Positions 49,548 through 60,558 of a stretch of 64,000 nucleotides of DNA are shown in pieces. Below the pieces are notes generated by a model. The model had not been told where the DNA came from and ran no database searches. It saw nothing but the letters and a program-made list of their open reading frames with translations. The DNA is from Toxonevra muliebris (Eukaryota; Arthropoda; Insecta; Diptera; Pallopteridae), in NCBI GenBank assembly GCA_963691655.1, contig OY829326.1, positions 39,831,989 to 39,895,988 of the forward strand, read 5' to 3'. The translations under genes were made by a program, and so were the position numbers. Position 1 is the first letter of the stretch. The number at the start of each line of letters is the position of its first letter.

Positions 49548-50505
49548 ATGTTATCATATTCTATTTGGAACTTTTATATCGTAAGTGAAATTATATGTAA
49601 ATATTAGAAAAAAGTTTAAACTAAACATATTTCTTCCGAAATGTTTTCTATGTAGCATTTGTTGTTATTGATGCTAACTGTTCGACAGCTAAAGGCAGAA
49701 TGCAATGTGTGTGCAGTGTCCACGAATCAGGCATGTGTTGCTGAAAATCAATTTCAAGTTTGCACCAGTGGAATACCACAGGGTAGTATCTATACATGTA
49801 ATGCAGGGCAGAAATGCTCTATAGAAGGCAAATGCGAATCGGAATCTTCAACAAATGTGGTTGAGATTTCATGTAACAATTGCAATATATGCAGCGCAAC
49901 GAACACGTTCGCTTGTACGGGTACGAAAACGTTTGCCCTGTGTCTGGGCGTAAATATGCCCTCAAGTATAACAGGAACTTGTAATGACAATAGTATTTGC
50001 AATATAAATAATGTAAATATATGCGGTTTAGTAGCTGATGGTGTAAGTTCATATATTTGTGAGAATATGTAAAGCCTATAAATTTTGAGAATCTTTCGTT
50101 ATCTATTTCAGTACCTACCAACATGCTCTTACACTGATGATCCCACAACAGTTGCTCCCACAACTACAACTCCATCACCGGTAACACAACCAAAAGAGTT
50201 TTGTGCTGCGCTCCTGCAAGAAGGCCGCTTTCCGGTTGGCACGATCTTAAGTACTACTTGCAAACAGTAAGATATAAATACGTAACTAATTATACTTATT
50301 TTAATGGTTCAAATTGTTCGATAAAATTATTTTTAGATATATACATTGCTATAAAACCGCTGCAGGAACATGGATTGGTGCGCTTTACCTTTGCCCCAAT
50401 GAAACCTATTATGATAGCACAACACGTGTATGCAGTAGAAATGTGCCAGCACGCTGCAGTGGCACTGTACGTTCATTGTCATTATATGACCTGGAACTTA
50501 ATTAG
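49548..50505 (+). CDS. secreted chitin-binding protein, cluster gene A
   Basis: Four exons: 49548-49580, 49656-50042, 50112-50266, 50337-50505, all with GT-AG introns (phases 0, 0, 2), giving 247 residues. Residues 1-25 are a signal peptide (hydrophobic core LLLLML, cleavage likely before ECNVC). Two tandem seven-cysteine modules follow: C-x2-C-x7-C-x8-C-x11-C-x5-C-x5-C and C-x2-C-x7-C-x8-C-x12-C-x5-C-x7-C. A Thr/Pro-rich linker, probably O-glycosylated, leads to a canonical CBM14/peritrophin-A domain with cysteine spacing 18-5-14-12-7 and the aromatic residues usual for chitin binding. The tail is VRSLSLYDLELN. CBM14 proteins bind chitin in the gut peritrophic matrix or cuticle; which one is not shown by sequence. 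The ATG at 49548 is chosen because it aligns with the start of gene B and opens the signal peptide. Gene B is its closest relative, so they are a recent duplicate pair. Confidence 0.88.
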
Positions 50506-50690
50506 AAAAATATTTCATTGGGTTGGTTAAATGTGTAGCTTATTCAATTACATTTTTCGTTATAAGTAATTTTATTAATGTTGTGTATTGATGGGCATAA
50601 ATAAGAGAATCAATTGCTTGAAATCTTAGATTCTTTTTTTTTTTAGTAATTTTCAAGTAAAAGAAAATATATCACCCAAAGTAATCAAAA

Positions 50691-50941
50691 GTTATTTGAA
50701 GTTATATATAAACAGGTTAATGAACAAATGTAGTCATCACAACAACAATGTATATGGGTTATGATTTCAAATCTTAGTAGCTTATATAGGATATTGAAAG
50801 ATTAAGAACTATCACTAAGATCACTGATGAGGAATTGTGGCGGATTCCGAAACGGCCGTCTGATTTGCCCGTCTCTATATACATTGTTGTTGTGATGACT
50901 ACATTTGTTCATTAACCTGTTTATATATAACTTCAAATAAC
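50691..50941. mobile_element. palindromic element with long terminal inverted repeats
   Basis: The first about 65 bp (GTTATTTGAAGTTATATATA and onwards to CAACAACAATGTATAT) are repeated in inverse, almost without mismatch, at the right end. The 120-bp middle contains CGAAACGGCCGTCTGATTTG, related to the motif at 43081-43230. Arms this long and exact suggest a young fold-back insertion. No target duplication is evident. Confidence 0.8.
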
Positions 50942-52086
50942 GAAATTGACATGAACTTAAGGCATGACTTTGAAAATTAACATCTAGATTTAATTTTCAT
51001 AGTCTCCTAAAAACTGTAATTAAAAGTGATTAAGCTGAAATTTACACCTAAAAGACAAGAAACATTCCTGGATTTAATCGACATATATCGCAAAAGTAAG
51101 TTTCCCAACACCAAAAATAAACTTTACCGCCAAAAATCTTTTCAATACTGGATAGGTGTAAGTTTGTTTTTACGTTACTAAAAAGTAACATAGAAAGTTA
51201 TTGAAATACCAATAATATTATAAAGATAGATAATGTGGTTCTGATTTTTGTTAAGCTTAATACCACTGAGTTACAGTATGATGTGACAAAAGTCAGTTTT
51301 AGTGAAAGCAAGACTTCCACGTCGATCTAGACTATTTTTTCCCAAACTATTATTTACCAATTTTTTTTCTTCTTCGATACTTTGAGAAGTGTGCTCTAAA
51401 ACAATAAATCTCAATCTGCTCTTGCATTACTATTTGATGACGGGTCAGAGTTTAGTGATGAATATTAAAAAATGCTTTCATCATCATTATGAATACATAT
51501 TAATACTTTTTTAGGTATTTTGATGCAACCATTGTGATCTAAGATGATGAAAATTTACCTAATCAGCTTTTCTCTTCAAGAACTGGCATGTCTTTTGAGG
51601 GAACAAAGATTATATTAGTGTTGAATTTGATTTCTAGTGATAAAATATGGATTATGCTTCCATGCATACATTTTTTAAAAATTCTTTCCTCTTCAGATAC
51701 CTTTAAAATTGGAAATAAATCCAAAGCTAAAATTTAATAATTTGTTTTTGTTATCAAATCTGTCTGTGCGATTTTTCAGGGTTTTCAGATTTTTTAATCA
51801 AAGATATTGAAAAGCACTGGTAGAGACCTCTAAACTTGGTTCGATTTCCCTCAAAGCATTAATATTTGGGGGGCGTAATGAGAAAACAAATTTTTTTGAA
51901 TCATCATAATTTGTACGTACATAAATAGTAGAGTGTAGTGGGATTGATTCTTTCAGATAAATTAGACCTAATGGTAAGTATCTAGACGCATTAGAAGCGG
52001 GAAACCCTACAGCTAATATAATACATATTACGGACACTGTAAAATATTTTCACATTTTTTGCTCGGAAGAACCATCCACCATTTAA
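50942..52086. other. intergenic between cluster genes A and B
   Basis: AT-rich sequence. The minus-strand frame at 51798-52037 (79 codons) has ordinary composition (for example FSLRPPNINALREIEPSLEV) but no motif I recognise and no spliced partner. It could be a decayed transposon fragment. Confidence 0.4.
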
Positions 52087-52326
52087 CCCATTAAGTCCGA
52101 AAGCGAACCCGTTGAAAAATAAAAAATCTTCAATCAACCAGCAAATGATATTGTTGAATTTTTTTTTATTAATTTTTTATTTATTCAAAATTAATATAAT
52201 CATAAATGAAAATACAATATAAAAACACAGCACTAGCAACGAGGCCATCGGCTGCACTTTTTTTATCTGCATTAAAATATATATATATATTCTTGTGAGT
52301 AAACGCATCATTAGGACTTAATGAGT
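52087..52326. mobile_element. TTAA-flanked MITE, 240 bp
   Basis: TTAA is followed by CCCATTAAGTCC at the left and, on the complement, by ACTCATTAAGTCC at the right. TTAA duplications with CCC-type ends are the piggyBac signature. It lies about 250 bp upstream of the conserved promoter block of gene B. Confidence 0.7.
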
Positions 52327-52576
52327 TTAACGAGCATTAACTAAGAAAACACAAAATCAAAAATTCCACAAAAACTTTGTATTCAGCTATTTTTATTGCT
52401 ATTTGTTTTTTTATTGTTATTAAGTTAATAATATAAAGAATTTTCAGAAATTTTATCGCCATTTCGTCCACTGTGAGGTTATATATTTCCTGTTTGAAGT
52501 TTTGTTTTAGGTAGAATTTTGCATATTTATTAATATTTGTTCAAAGCTTACAATTTCAGATTAAAAACAAAATAAA

Positions 52577-52680
52577 ATATTACGAGTATTTAAAATTTGA
52601 TTAGATTAAAGATTTTGTACGATTACGCCTTTAACAAATCATATATAAATGCAGCACACAAAATGCAACTGCAATTCAAA
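52577..52680 (+). promoter_or_regulatory. core promoter of cluster gene B
   Basis: TATAAAT at 52644-52650 lies 29 bp before TGCAATTC (A at 52673). The upstream block ATATTACGAGTATTTAAAAT (52577) matches that of gene A. The transcribed leader after it (CAAACAACAATTGCAATTAG) also resembles the leader of gene A, so the duplication included promoter and 5' UTR. Confidence 0.62.
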
Positions 52681-52740
52681 CAACAATTGCAATTAGAACC
52701 CGAAGAAAGTGCAAGAGCTGAGATTCTTGTTCCTCGAAAA

Positions 52741-53220
52741 ATGCATTCTATTTGGAAATTTTATTGCGTAAGTGAGAGATTAAATTTGATCATTTTAAAA
52801 AGAATTTACTTGTATTGTAATTTTCTTATTAGCATTTGCTGTTATTGGTGCTTACCTTCCAGCAGTTAAAGGCAGATTGTAATGTTTGTACAGTTACTGC
52901 GAAAGCAGCATGTATTTCAGAAAATGAGTATCAACAATGCACAGATGGAATACCACAAGGTAATGTCTATCCATGTAATGCAGGACAGTTATGTTCTATA
53001 CACGGCACTTGCGAACCAGAGTCTACAATAGACGAAATTGCATGTGATAACTGCGAAAAATGTAACAGTGATAAAACGTTCGCTTGCATGAGCACGAACA
53101 CGTTTGCCCTATGTTTGGGTAAAAATGAAACTTCAGAAATAACTGGAGCTTGCGGTGATAGTTATGTGTGCAATAGAGATAATCCGAATATATGCGGTAA
53201 AGCAGATGAAGGCGTAAGTT

Positions 53221-53251
<31 letters not shown>

Positions 53252-53721
53252 GTAGTTTTATATAAATTTAAAACCGTGCCTGAGAATCTAAATATGCATT
53301 TCAGTTCCCTGCAACATGCTCTTATACTGAAGATCCAACTACACAGCCGCCAATAACAACAACAACACCGTCACCAGAAACGCAGCCCAAAGAATTTTGT
53401 GAAACGATCCAAAAAGAAGGGCGTTTTCCAGTCGGCACTAATCCAACTACAACTTGCAAGCAGTAAGATTCATTTGGTTTTTCTTTTTTTTAATTGTTTT
53501 TCATATTGTATAAATTACCCAAAATTATCCTAAACAAATATTCATATTTCAGATATATACGGTGCTTTAAAAATTCTAGTGATGAATGGTTTGGTGTTGT
53601 TTATCTTTGTCCTGGAGCTACATATTTTTCTAGCAGCAATAGTGCATGCATTACACAATTGCCACCACGCTGCAGTCCCACTGTTAAATCATTGGCGTTA
53701 TATAATCTGCAACTTATTTAA
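52741..53721 (+). CDS. secreted chitin-binding protein, cluster gene B
   Basis: Four exons: 52741-52767, 52833-53213, 53305-53462, 53553-53721, with introns at the same places and phases as gene A; 244 residues. The signal peptide (HLLLLVLTFQQLKA) precedes DCNVC. Module 1 spacing is 2-7-8-11-5-5 and module 2 is 2-7-8-12-5-7, as in gene A. The linker is Thr/Pro-rich, and the CBM14 domain has spacing 18-5-14-12-7 with WFGVVYLCPGATYF. The tail VKSLALYNLQLI matches that of gene A. Intron 2 carries a (TA)n microsatellite (53223-53252). An upstream ATG at about 52662 is in frame with the ATG used here, but it lies too close to the presumed start of transcription and would put a charged extension before the signal peptide; I prefer 52741, the position equivalent to gene A. 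Role as for the neighbours: extracellular chitin binding. Confidence 0.88.
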
Positions 53722-53894
53722 ACCGGAATCTAACACTGTATGGACATTTGAGAGTTTCGATTACTCCATTAGTGAAAATATGATTTCTATATATATTCTG
53801 CCACTTTAATGGCGTTCTCAGTTTTTTCTAATTTTAATCCGAATCATAGATATTTTATAAAACCTGATTTAGTTAAAAAACTCTGGTTTTAAAT

Positions 53895-53900
53895 AATAAA
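53895..53900 (+). terminator. polyadenylation signal AATAAA for cluster gene B
   Basis: AATAAA lies 174 bp after the stop codon of gene B and is the first perfect hexamer downstream. A processing site just after it is expected but not visible. Confidence 0.45.
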
Positions 53901-54647
53901 ATGTTGATTTGAAGATGCTGTGAAGTTTTGACTAAGCAAATAATAATTAGAGTTCAGTTATTTTATACTGAGGTATACATTTTGAATTTAGTTATCCGAC
54001 CTTGAAATATATTTGCTTAATCAAAACTAACAGCAGTTTAAATCAGATGGTGAATTAAAAATCTCTGTTTTTCATAAAATGTTGTCTTTTCGAATATCTC
54101 TTGAACCAGAGAAAAACCGAAAAACTAAGAACGTCATCATACTTAGTGTTGTGGAATGCACATGGAAAAAATATTTTCCCTCGTGGAGTAAAATTGGTGT
54201 ACACTCTAGTTCCTCCAAATTGGCCATAATTATATTTTTTTAAAGGAAGCCTTGTTTCATATTTTCTTGTATTTAGAAGTTGAAAAATACAATTTTTTCT
54301 GACGTTGACAATTGTAATGGCCAGAAATTATAAATTGGTAATAAAAATCACTACTTATTTGTAATTGAGCTTTTCTTACTTACTGAAGAAACTTTATAAC
54401 AAGTCGTGGGGAATTTGAGAAAGTTTTTAAACGCTGTATTTTTGTTATTAATTTTTATGCAGCTAAAATTTAAAAGTATGAAAATAAAAAAAAGTTAATA
54501 CGAGAATCAAACAAGAAATTTGCCTTTTGTATTAGAGAGATAAGAATCTCTCAAGAAGAGAGCAAGCAACAAAATATTACACTCTCAGCATATTTGCTTT
54601 ACTAGAAAAAACAGAAAAAAAGCACGATGTAAATTAAAACAATGAAA

Positions 54648-55277
54648 GCTGTTGATATGGGTTCCTGGACACTCAGGAATTTCAGGAAATGAATCGGCTG
54701 ACCTTCTGGCCAGAAAGGGTTCGGAAACTGGTTTCCTGGGCCCAGAACCTGTACTCTCTTTGTCGTCTACAGCCATCAAGACCACCATTAATGAGTGGGT
54801 CGACTTGACTCACAATCGTAAATGGGAGGACCTGAGGGGCTTTAGACAGACAAAGACCATGTTACCTGTTATCTCGAAGCGTCTAACAGACTTTCTGTTA
54901 TCACTTAACAGAAAGAGTTGTAGGCAGCTGGTGGGATTATATACAGGTCATTTCTCTTGGGCCAAACATTTGTATATGATTGGCCCGGGAGATAGTGCCT
55001 TCTGTGCTTCCTGTGGTTTGGAGGAAGAATGTGAAGAGACGGCGGACCACTTTCTTAGTGTCTGCCACGCTTTCTGCCAGATCAGAGTAAGCATATTTGG
55101 TACTGGAGTGTTGGGAGACGAACACCTGAGCTCTTTAACACCGCAGGATCTGCTAAGATTTATTAATAAATCTGGTAGATTTAAAGAATAGCAAAAGGGA
55201 ACACAGGATATTGTAGTGCTGTATTCTTAAAAACTTCTTTGGTCTGTTCCAACAAAAAAAAAAAAAAAAAAAAAAAA
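54648..55277 (+). pseudogene. 5'-truncated LINE: RNase H end, C-terminal zinc motif and poly(A)
   Basis: The open frame to 55191 encodes WVPGHSGISGNESADLLARK, the C-terminal part of an RNase HI domain with the last catalytic-site residues, followed after about 90 residues by YTGHFSWAKHLYMIGPGDSA and CASCGLEEECEETADHFLSV-CHAF, the zinc-binding tail of I/LOA/R1-type LINEs. The stop is followed by a short 3' UTR and a poly(A) of about 24 bases. CAATGAAA occurs just before the element (54640-54647) and just after the poly(A) (55279-55286), a target-site duplication. The frame is intact over 180 codons, so the insertion is young, yet it lacks the endonuclease and reverse transcriptase and is dead on arrival. 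Confidence 0.9.
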
Positions 55278-55972
55278 GCAATGAAATAAATTTTTCTAAA
55301 GTATTAATAAAACATTTTGAAATACATTTGGAATAATCTGAAACCGATTCGGAGGTTTTTGAAATACATTTGATTATTCTGAAACCAAACAGAAATATTT
55401 TGAAGTATTTAAATTTGGTTATTTTAAACTAAAGAAGGAATGTTATGAAATCAATTCTGAATTTTCTGAAGTACTGGTGAAAAAAGCGTAGAAATTTGAA
55501 TTCAATGTCATAATTTCCTTTTAAAGAACTAATTCCACATTGCTTCCGTTTCTTGCTTCGATATTTGAGTGAAAAATCCTATCGAAATAATCAAAATCCT
55601 TTGCTCGAAACAAAATTTTTGCTTTACTATGGATGTTTAGTAGTAATAGTAGGTTACGAGCTATCCGTTATATCGCACAGTTATAGGAAAATATTTCTCG
55701 TGTACACAAGTTGAATTATTATGAAACTCTGAAAGTCATACAAGTTATATTCTAGTGTTCTTTCCCCTTCCAAACATAAGTTTTAGGTACAAAACTCCCT
55801 GTACTATGCTCTATATATAGTAGATATATGTTGTTTAGGCCCATAACTCAAAGTGTTGTTATTACTATTTTTATTACAGTATATGAAAAAACGAAAATAA
55901 TGAGGCAAGTTGGTCTAAGCAAGCGAATGAACCCTTGCGTTTGATACTTGATTCAGTGATTGTGGTCATTAA

Positions 55973-56684
55973 GGGGGTATTCTACCCGAGATGGTCCGAA
56001 AAATCGATTTTTTTTTATTTAATATTTTTGATGTAGACAACGAATTTTATGAGAAAGAAGAGGGGCAATGTATGGTCCTGGAATCGCTGAATAACTGTAA
56101 GTAACATCATTTGTAAGAACCATGTTTGCAAATCTTTAAATTCGTTTTCTCGAAACCATTTCTTTCGGGACGGTGGACACGATTCACAAAAAACCACTTG
56201 TCCAATTGACTTGAAATTACAAGGCTACTAAGCAAATGTATAGGTATGGGCTTATCTAGGATTATGGCTAAAGCATTTGTTTAACTTATGTTTTTAATGC
56301 AAAATATAAACAAAAACAGGGCAAAAAATCGTCATTTTTTTCAAACGTCTGATTTACATTAAAGAAATTTTTTTTTCTAATTCCCTAGATGAGGCGATAG
56401 CAGGAAGTCTCAAGATTACAAAATGGGTTACATTTTGTGTTTCAGAATATTTTCGATCGGAGATATCATGCCCACCATGGAGCAACTATTTTCGGCAGGC
56501 TCAAGTTCGAGGCATCGAATGAATCATTATTAACAAAGATATTTGTAACATTAAAAACGAAAATTATTGTTCAAAACCTGTAGAAAAACTTGCAAAAAAC
56601 CTCAAATAAAAATATTGAAAAGCTTTTCATTTACAACGATTTGAAAACATCTATATTTCACACCATCTCGGGTAGAATACCCCC
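55973..56684. mobile_element. TTAA-flanked DNA element with 23-bp perfect inverted repeats
   Basis: TTAA-GGGGGTATTCTACCCGAGAT at the left has an exact inverse at the right (23 bp in all), with TTAA on both outer sides. The 712-bp interior has no recognisable transposase; a 60-codon minus-strand frame (56015-56197) has no family resemblance. TTAA duplication points to piggyBac-type mobilisation, though the ends start with GGGGG rather than CCC. Confidence 0.78.
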
Positions 56685-56829
56685 TTAAATAAAAAAAAAT
56701 TTATTAGTGTTATTGTAATGTTATAGTTACATGAATATTTCTGTTAAAAATTAAAAATTTTAATTTTCGAGATTTATTTTCTGCCATAATCTCGAAAACC
56801 TTATTCAGTTCAACACCTATGTATGTCCC

Positions 56830-59200
56830 CATGGAGTGACAGTACGACGAGTACACTGAGTTTTTCGTTGCCCGATGAGTTTCGTATGTTGGTATCGAAA
56901 ATCACCGCTCCACACTTGCCATTGTCACCGGAAGAGTCACCAAAAGTGTTAATAGTTAATTGATTATTGAAAATCTGCTCGTGTCATAAAAGTCCAAAAT
57001 ATCCAAAACCTTGGCATTTTTTTTTTTTTTGTGAGTTCTGGTAATTTTTCACACCGCAATTTATACTCAGTTCTCACAGCGGATTCTGAGGTTCGATCAT
57101 TAAAGTATGGAACAAGATGATCAAAGTAATCTGTTTTTTCAGTTGCAGCAAATTTAGGGAGAAGTATCTGTTATCTTGAAACGATTCCCGAATTTTCATT
57201 GAGAAATTTTTCCGACATATTCTGAATCAGCGGATCGACGAAAGGAATAAAAGTAACAAAACGAAAGTACGATTCAACAGAGTCTGTGTGATAATTAGAA
57301 TAAGCTATTTGCTTCAATTTTAATCTCGAAACCCTGAAATCCATATCGTCGTCAACGATTTGATAATCGAATGCTTTCGCTATCTTTTCAGCAGCTAGCT
57401 CTAACAATTTCGTCGCATAATACTATATGTCTGCAGTATCACTGCTTTTTTCGTTCTACTTAAAGCGTGTACACAATTTATGATGCCAAATTACGGGATT
57501 TTTCTTGCAGTCGAACTGACAAAGGAAGTTGTGAAACTGAAAAGTCTGTCACAAATCAAGAGACTGATAATGAACTCGCTTTTCTGGATTACTGCAAGTA
57601 AGCAGACCGCTATTTTCGAAAGGAAATCCAATGTGGATAATCTTGAATAGTTCGACAAGGGATAGGATGTCGTTCAATGAATCTTATTTCACAAAGACGA
57701 ATGAGCTTCTTCTTCTCCGGGATATGGTCTTTGATGAAATATTGACAAAATTTTGTCGCATATGCATGATTTCTGAACAAGTTCACCACATCGTTCTCAA
57801 TTTCAATATAATACCTGACAGACAGGAAACTGATGGTCAAGATAGGTGAATGTTATTCCAGCATTATTCATGCTAAATCAGGAGTTCCGCAAGGGAGGCA
57901 CCTTGGACCCCTTATTTAATATTTTTATTAATGATGTAGTTCAAGCTTTTAATTATTGCAGCGTCTTGCTAAATGCAAATGACTTGAATATGTATGCAAC
58001 AATACAGGTTTTGTGAGACTGCACAAATTTTCAAGACGACAATAACTCATTTATATCCTGGTGCGCCACCAATGGAATGAAATTAAGTTTTTCCAAATGC
58101 AAGCTCTTAACGTTTACTCGAAACCTCTTACCCATCTCATTCAATTACTGTTATCACTCTCAAGATTTCACTAGAGTTCCCTTAACAAAAGATCTTGGCA
58201 TCTATTTTGACTCTAAACTTTCTTTTACCCCCTATAGAGACTATGTTATTTCAAAAGCAAATTCGCTACTCGGTTTCGTTAAGCGTAATTCTAAAGTATT
58301 TCTTGATCCTTTGACGTTGAAAACCATTTTCATTTCACCGGTTAGATCAGTTTTTGAATATGCTAATATTATATGGCACCCAATCTATCAAAATGACATC
58401 GATAGGATCGAGAGACTTCAAAAAGACTTTACCAAATTTGCGCTTCGACGAACCTATGCCATCGTACGAAGCCAGATGTCAAGAACTTAATTTACAAAAG
58501 CTTGCAATCAGATAAAATGTATCAAGCGTGTTATTTATTAAAGGCATACTTGCTGGCCAAATCGATTCACCCGATCTCTTGTCTTTAACTCCATTCCGTA
58601 CTCCAACAAGACCTCCGAGAGAACACTGTTTATTTTATGTCAAAGTTCATAGAACTAATTATGGTCACAATGATCCTATTTCAAGAAGCCTTAATCTCTG
58701 TAATAATATTGAAATTGATTTAGATTGCAACAGATTAATTTTGATTAAAACACTAAAAAACTATTTTAGTTAATTTATTTCTCCTTCTTTTCTTTTATTA
58801 TTATTTTATTAGTTATTACCTTAGTGTGTAAGTAAATTTTTTGTAATCTGTAAGGGCTTGGCCCAGTAGATGAAAATAAATAAATAATAATAATAATTTC
58901 GAATAGGTGGGACCGATATGGCATTTGATAATGCGAAGTTTTAGTGAAGGCTATAATAGTGGGATGAAATCATCATTAGATACAGTTTTTTCATTATCGA
59001 CCATCACTTTGACCAGCGCATTTTTTCATTTCAAGACACAATTCTACACAATGTTTTTGCGGAGCTTCAGACCTGCTCTGCTGGCAGAGTGTTTCTTGTT
59101 TGGCGCAGATCACTTTTCATTCTCCTTTTCATTCGCATTATTCGTCGTTCATTTTGGCAATCGAATCAATCGTTGATGTACCAATTTGATATAATGTAAT
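56830..59200 (-). pseudogene. hAT-type transposase relic, split by a LINE
   Basis: On the minus strand, pieces of a hAT transposase of the type seen in 52-kDa-repressor/ZMYM6-like proteins occur in order: KKCAGQ-SDG near 59015-59035 (compare C-x-GQ-x-YDG), FRNHAYATKFCQYF and KKLIRLCEIRFIERH (about 57680-57780, the conserved L-x-R-W-x-x-R segment), AYSNYHTDSVESYFRFV, and LPVTMASVER followed by FS (about 56920-56950), the C-terminal dimerisation motif. Many stops and frame shifts show decay. The LINE at 57849-58902 is inserted between the first and second of these pieces, in the opposite orientation. Ends of the element were not found. Confidence 0.7.
57849..58902 (+). pseudogene. 5'-truncated jockey-like LINE reverse transcriptase
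   Basis: It starts inside the reverse transcriptase: GVPQGRHLGPL then, after a one-base frame shift, FNIFINDVVQAF, and LLNANDLNMY where the catalytic Y-A-D-D has become N-A-N-D, so the active site is lost. The thumb and tail follow (58077-58490: MKLSFSKCKLLTFTR, LGIYFDSKLSFTPY, ANIIWHPIYQNDIDRIERLQ) and then a C-terminal segment (58528-58773: LTPFRTPTRPPREHCLF, RTNYGHNDPISRSLNLCNN). The tail is (AAT)n-rich. ATAGGTG flanks both sides (57842-57848, 58903-58909) as a target duplication. It is inserted into the hAT relic. Confidence 0.85.
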
Positions 59201-59596
59201 GCCACAAATAAAATAGAGTTGATTGATTTTCAATATTATTTTTTAGTGCTTATTTTCATGGACCTTTATATAATTTTATAAAATTTTTTTTTTTTTTTTG
59301 CTATATAATTTCTTGTTGTTATTCATGCGAAATAACTTTTATTTCAAAACTGAATAAATTTGATACCAACGACGAATCCATGTTGAACAGTATCCATTTT
59401 AAGCTTTAGACAAACCTTCCAGCTTTTACATACAAGACTTAGGCTCGTCAAAATTGCTATACTTTGCCTTGAATCTAATCTCAATATGCGTTTTACTTTA
59501 GTTTGTCAGCGTATATTACACTCAAATAATTTACTTCTGCCAGGTTTGGAACCTTCCGCACAAGAACGGAACTTAATACAAAATTTAAGAATTTTG

Positions 59597-60032
59597 AGCT
59601 GTGTTTTATTCGCTAGCTAGTTTAACATGTGCGAATAAAACGATCAAGTTGTTAAGTCCATTTTTCGTTATATTGCTATTCATAATGAAACTGCACAGCA
59701 GCTAGAGGTAAAACATTTTAATGAATCCCAGTCATTGCGGTTAATCATGGGCACTGTTTTTTGTTTTTACACTTTATAAGAACATTTAACGATGATTTTA
59801 ACTTATTTTCACCGGCAGCCATCGAATCTTTTCCTTTTGTTATTTTTTTGCAAAACTGTCACGCTTCTTCTTTCATTATTGCCAGTTCACAATAGAATTT
59901 AATGTAGCTAAACTACTTGTGAAGTATACATAACAGCTATAATAAATCTCTGCCTCTTTGTTGTTGCTTTCCCATATAATTATCGCTGCTAGTTATACAT
60001 AACTAGAAGCAAGTGGTGAATAAAACGCAGCT
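59597..60032. mobile_element. MITE, copy 2 of 2
   Basis: The ends AGCTGTGTTTTATTCGC and AGCTGCGTTTTATTCAC (right end reverse-complemented) are imperfect inverted repeats. Immediately inside the left end a hairpin with TTTTATTCGC / GCGAATAAAA arms encloses TAGCTAGTTTAACATGT. The copy at 45690-46136 matches it end to end in inverse orientation. No coding capacity; superfamily not determined. Confidence 0.75.
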
Positions 60033-60489
60033 TTAATAAGCTTTGGATCTTAATGTTTTAAGTGCAAAGACATTTGTGGAGAACTTCTACTAAAGATTAA
60101 TAAATCATTTAATACTTGAGACAAATATCCTGCTTCTGTAAATTTGATAGTGCCCAAATATACCTACAAAATAACCTTACTATGTGAAAATTATATAAAA
60201 AAATTTGACTTTTGTGAGCCAAATCGTCACACAAAATGCTTGAAAAAAGAATCAACACAAAGTTAAAATATTGTTTTAACTATTTACTTTTTATTATTAT
60301 TGTTTAGATGGATAGCTACTCTACTCTATTAAATAAAATGTAAATATTTAAGCTAAATGTTTATTTAATATTTAATTTTGTTTTGAAGTGATAAGATAAA
60401 AAAGAAACATTGTTGTGAATTACATATTAAAAGGGAAATTTAAATAAAAATGTATATTTTTTAGCTATAACCGTTTCTATTTAAGATAC

Positions 60490-60530
60490 AAATTTATATA
60501 ATTGTAATTTAATTTAGTTGCAATTTGTAC
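60490..60530 (+). promoter_or_regulatory. core promoter of cluster gene C
   Basis: TATATAA at 60495-60501 lies 27 bp before TTGCAATTTG (A at 60522), the same TATA-TGCAATT arrangement seen upstream of genes A and B. The farther upstream block of A and B is not evident here. About 35 bp of leader precede the ATG. Confidence 0.55.
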
Positions 60531-60558
60531 TAAGAAGAAGGTATACGAGAACGACGAA

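Noticed and set aside
52597..52740. N-terminal extension of gene B from an upstream start
   Set aside because: It would place a charged segment before the signal peptide and overlap the TATA box and leader; gene A has no equivalent extension.
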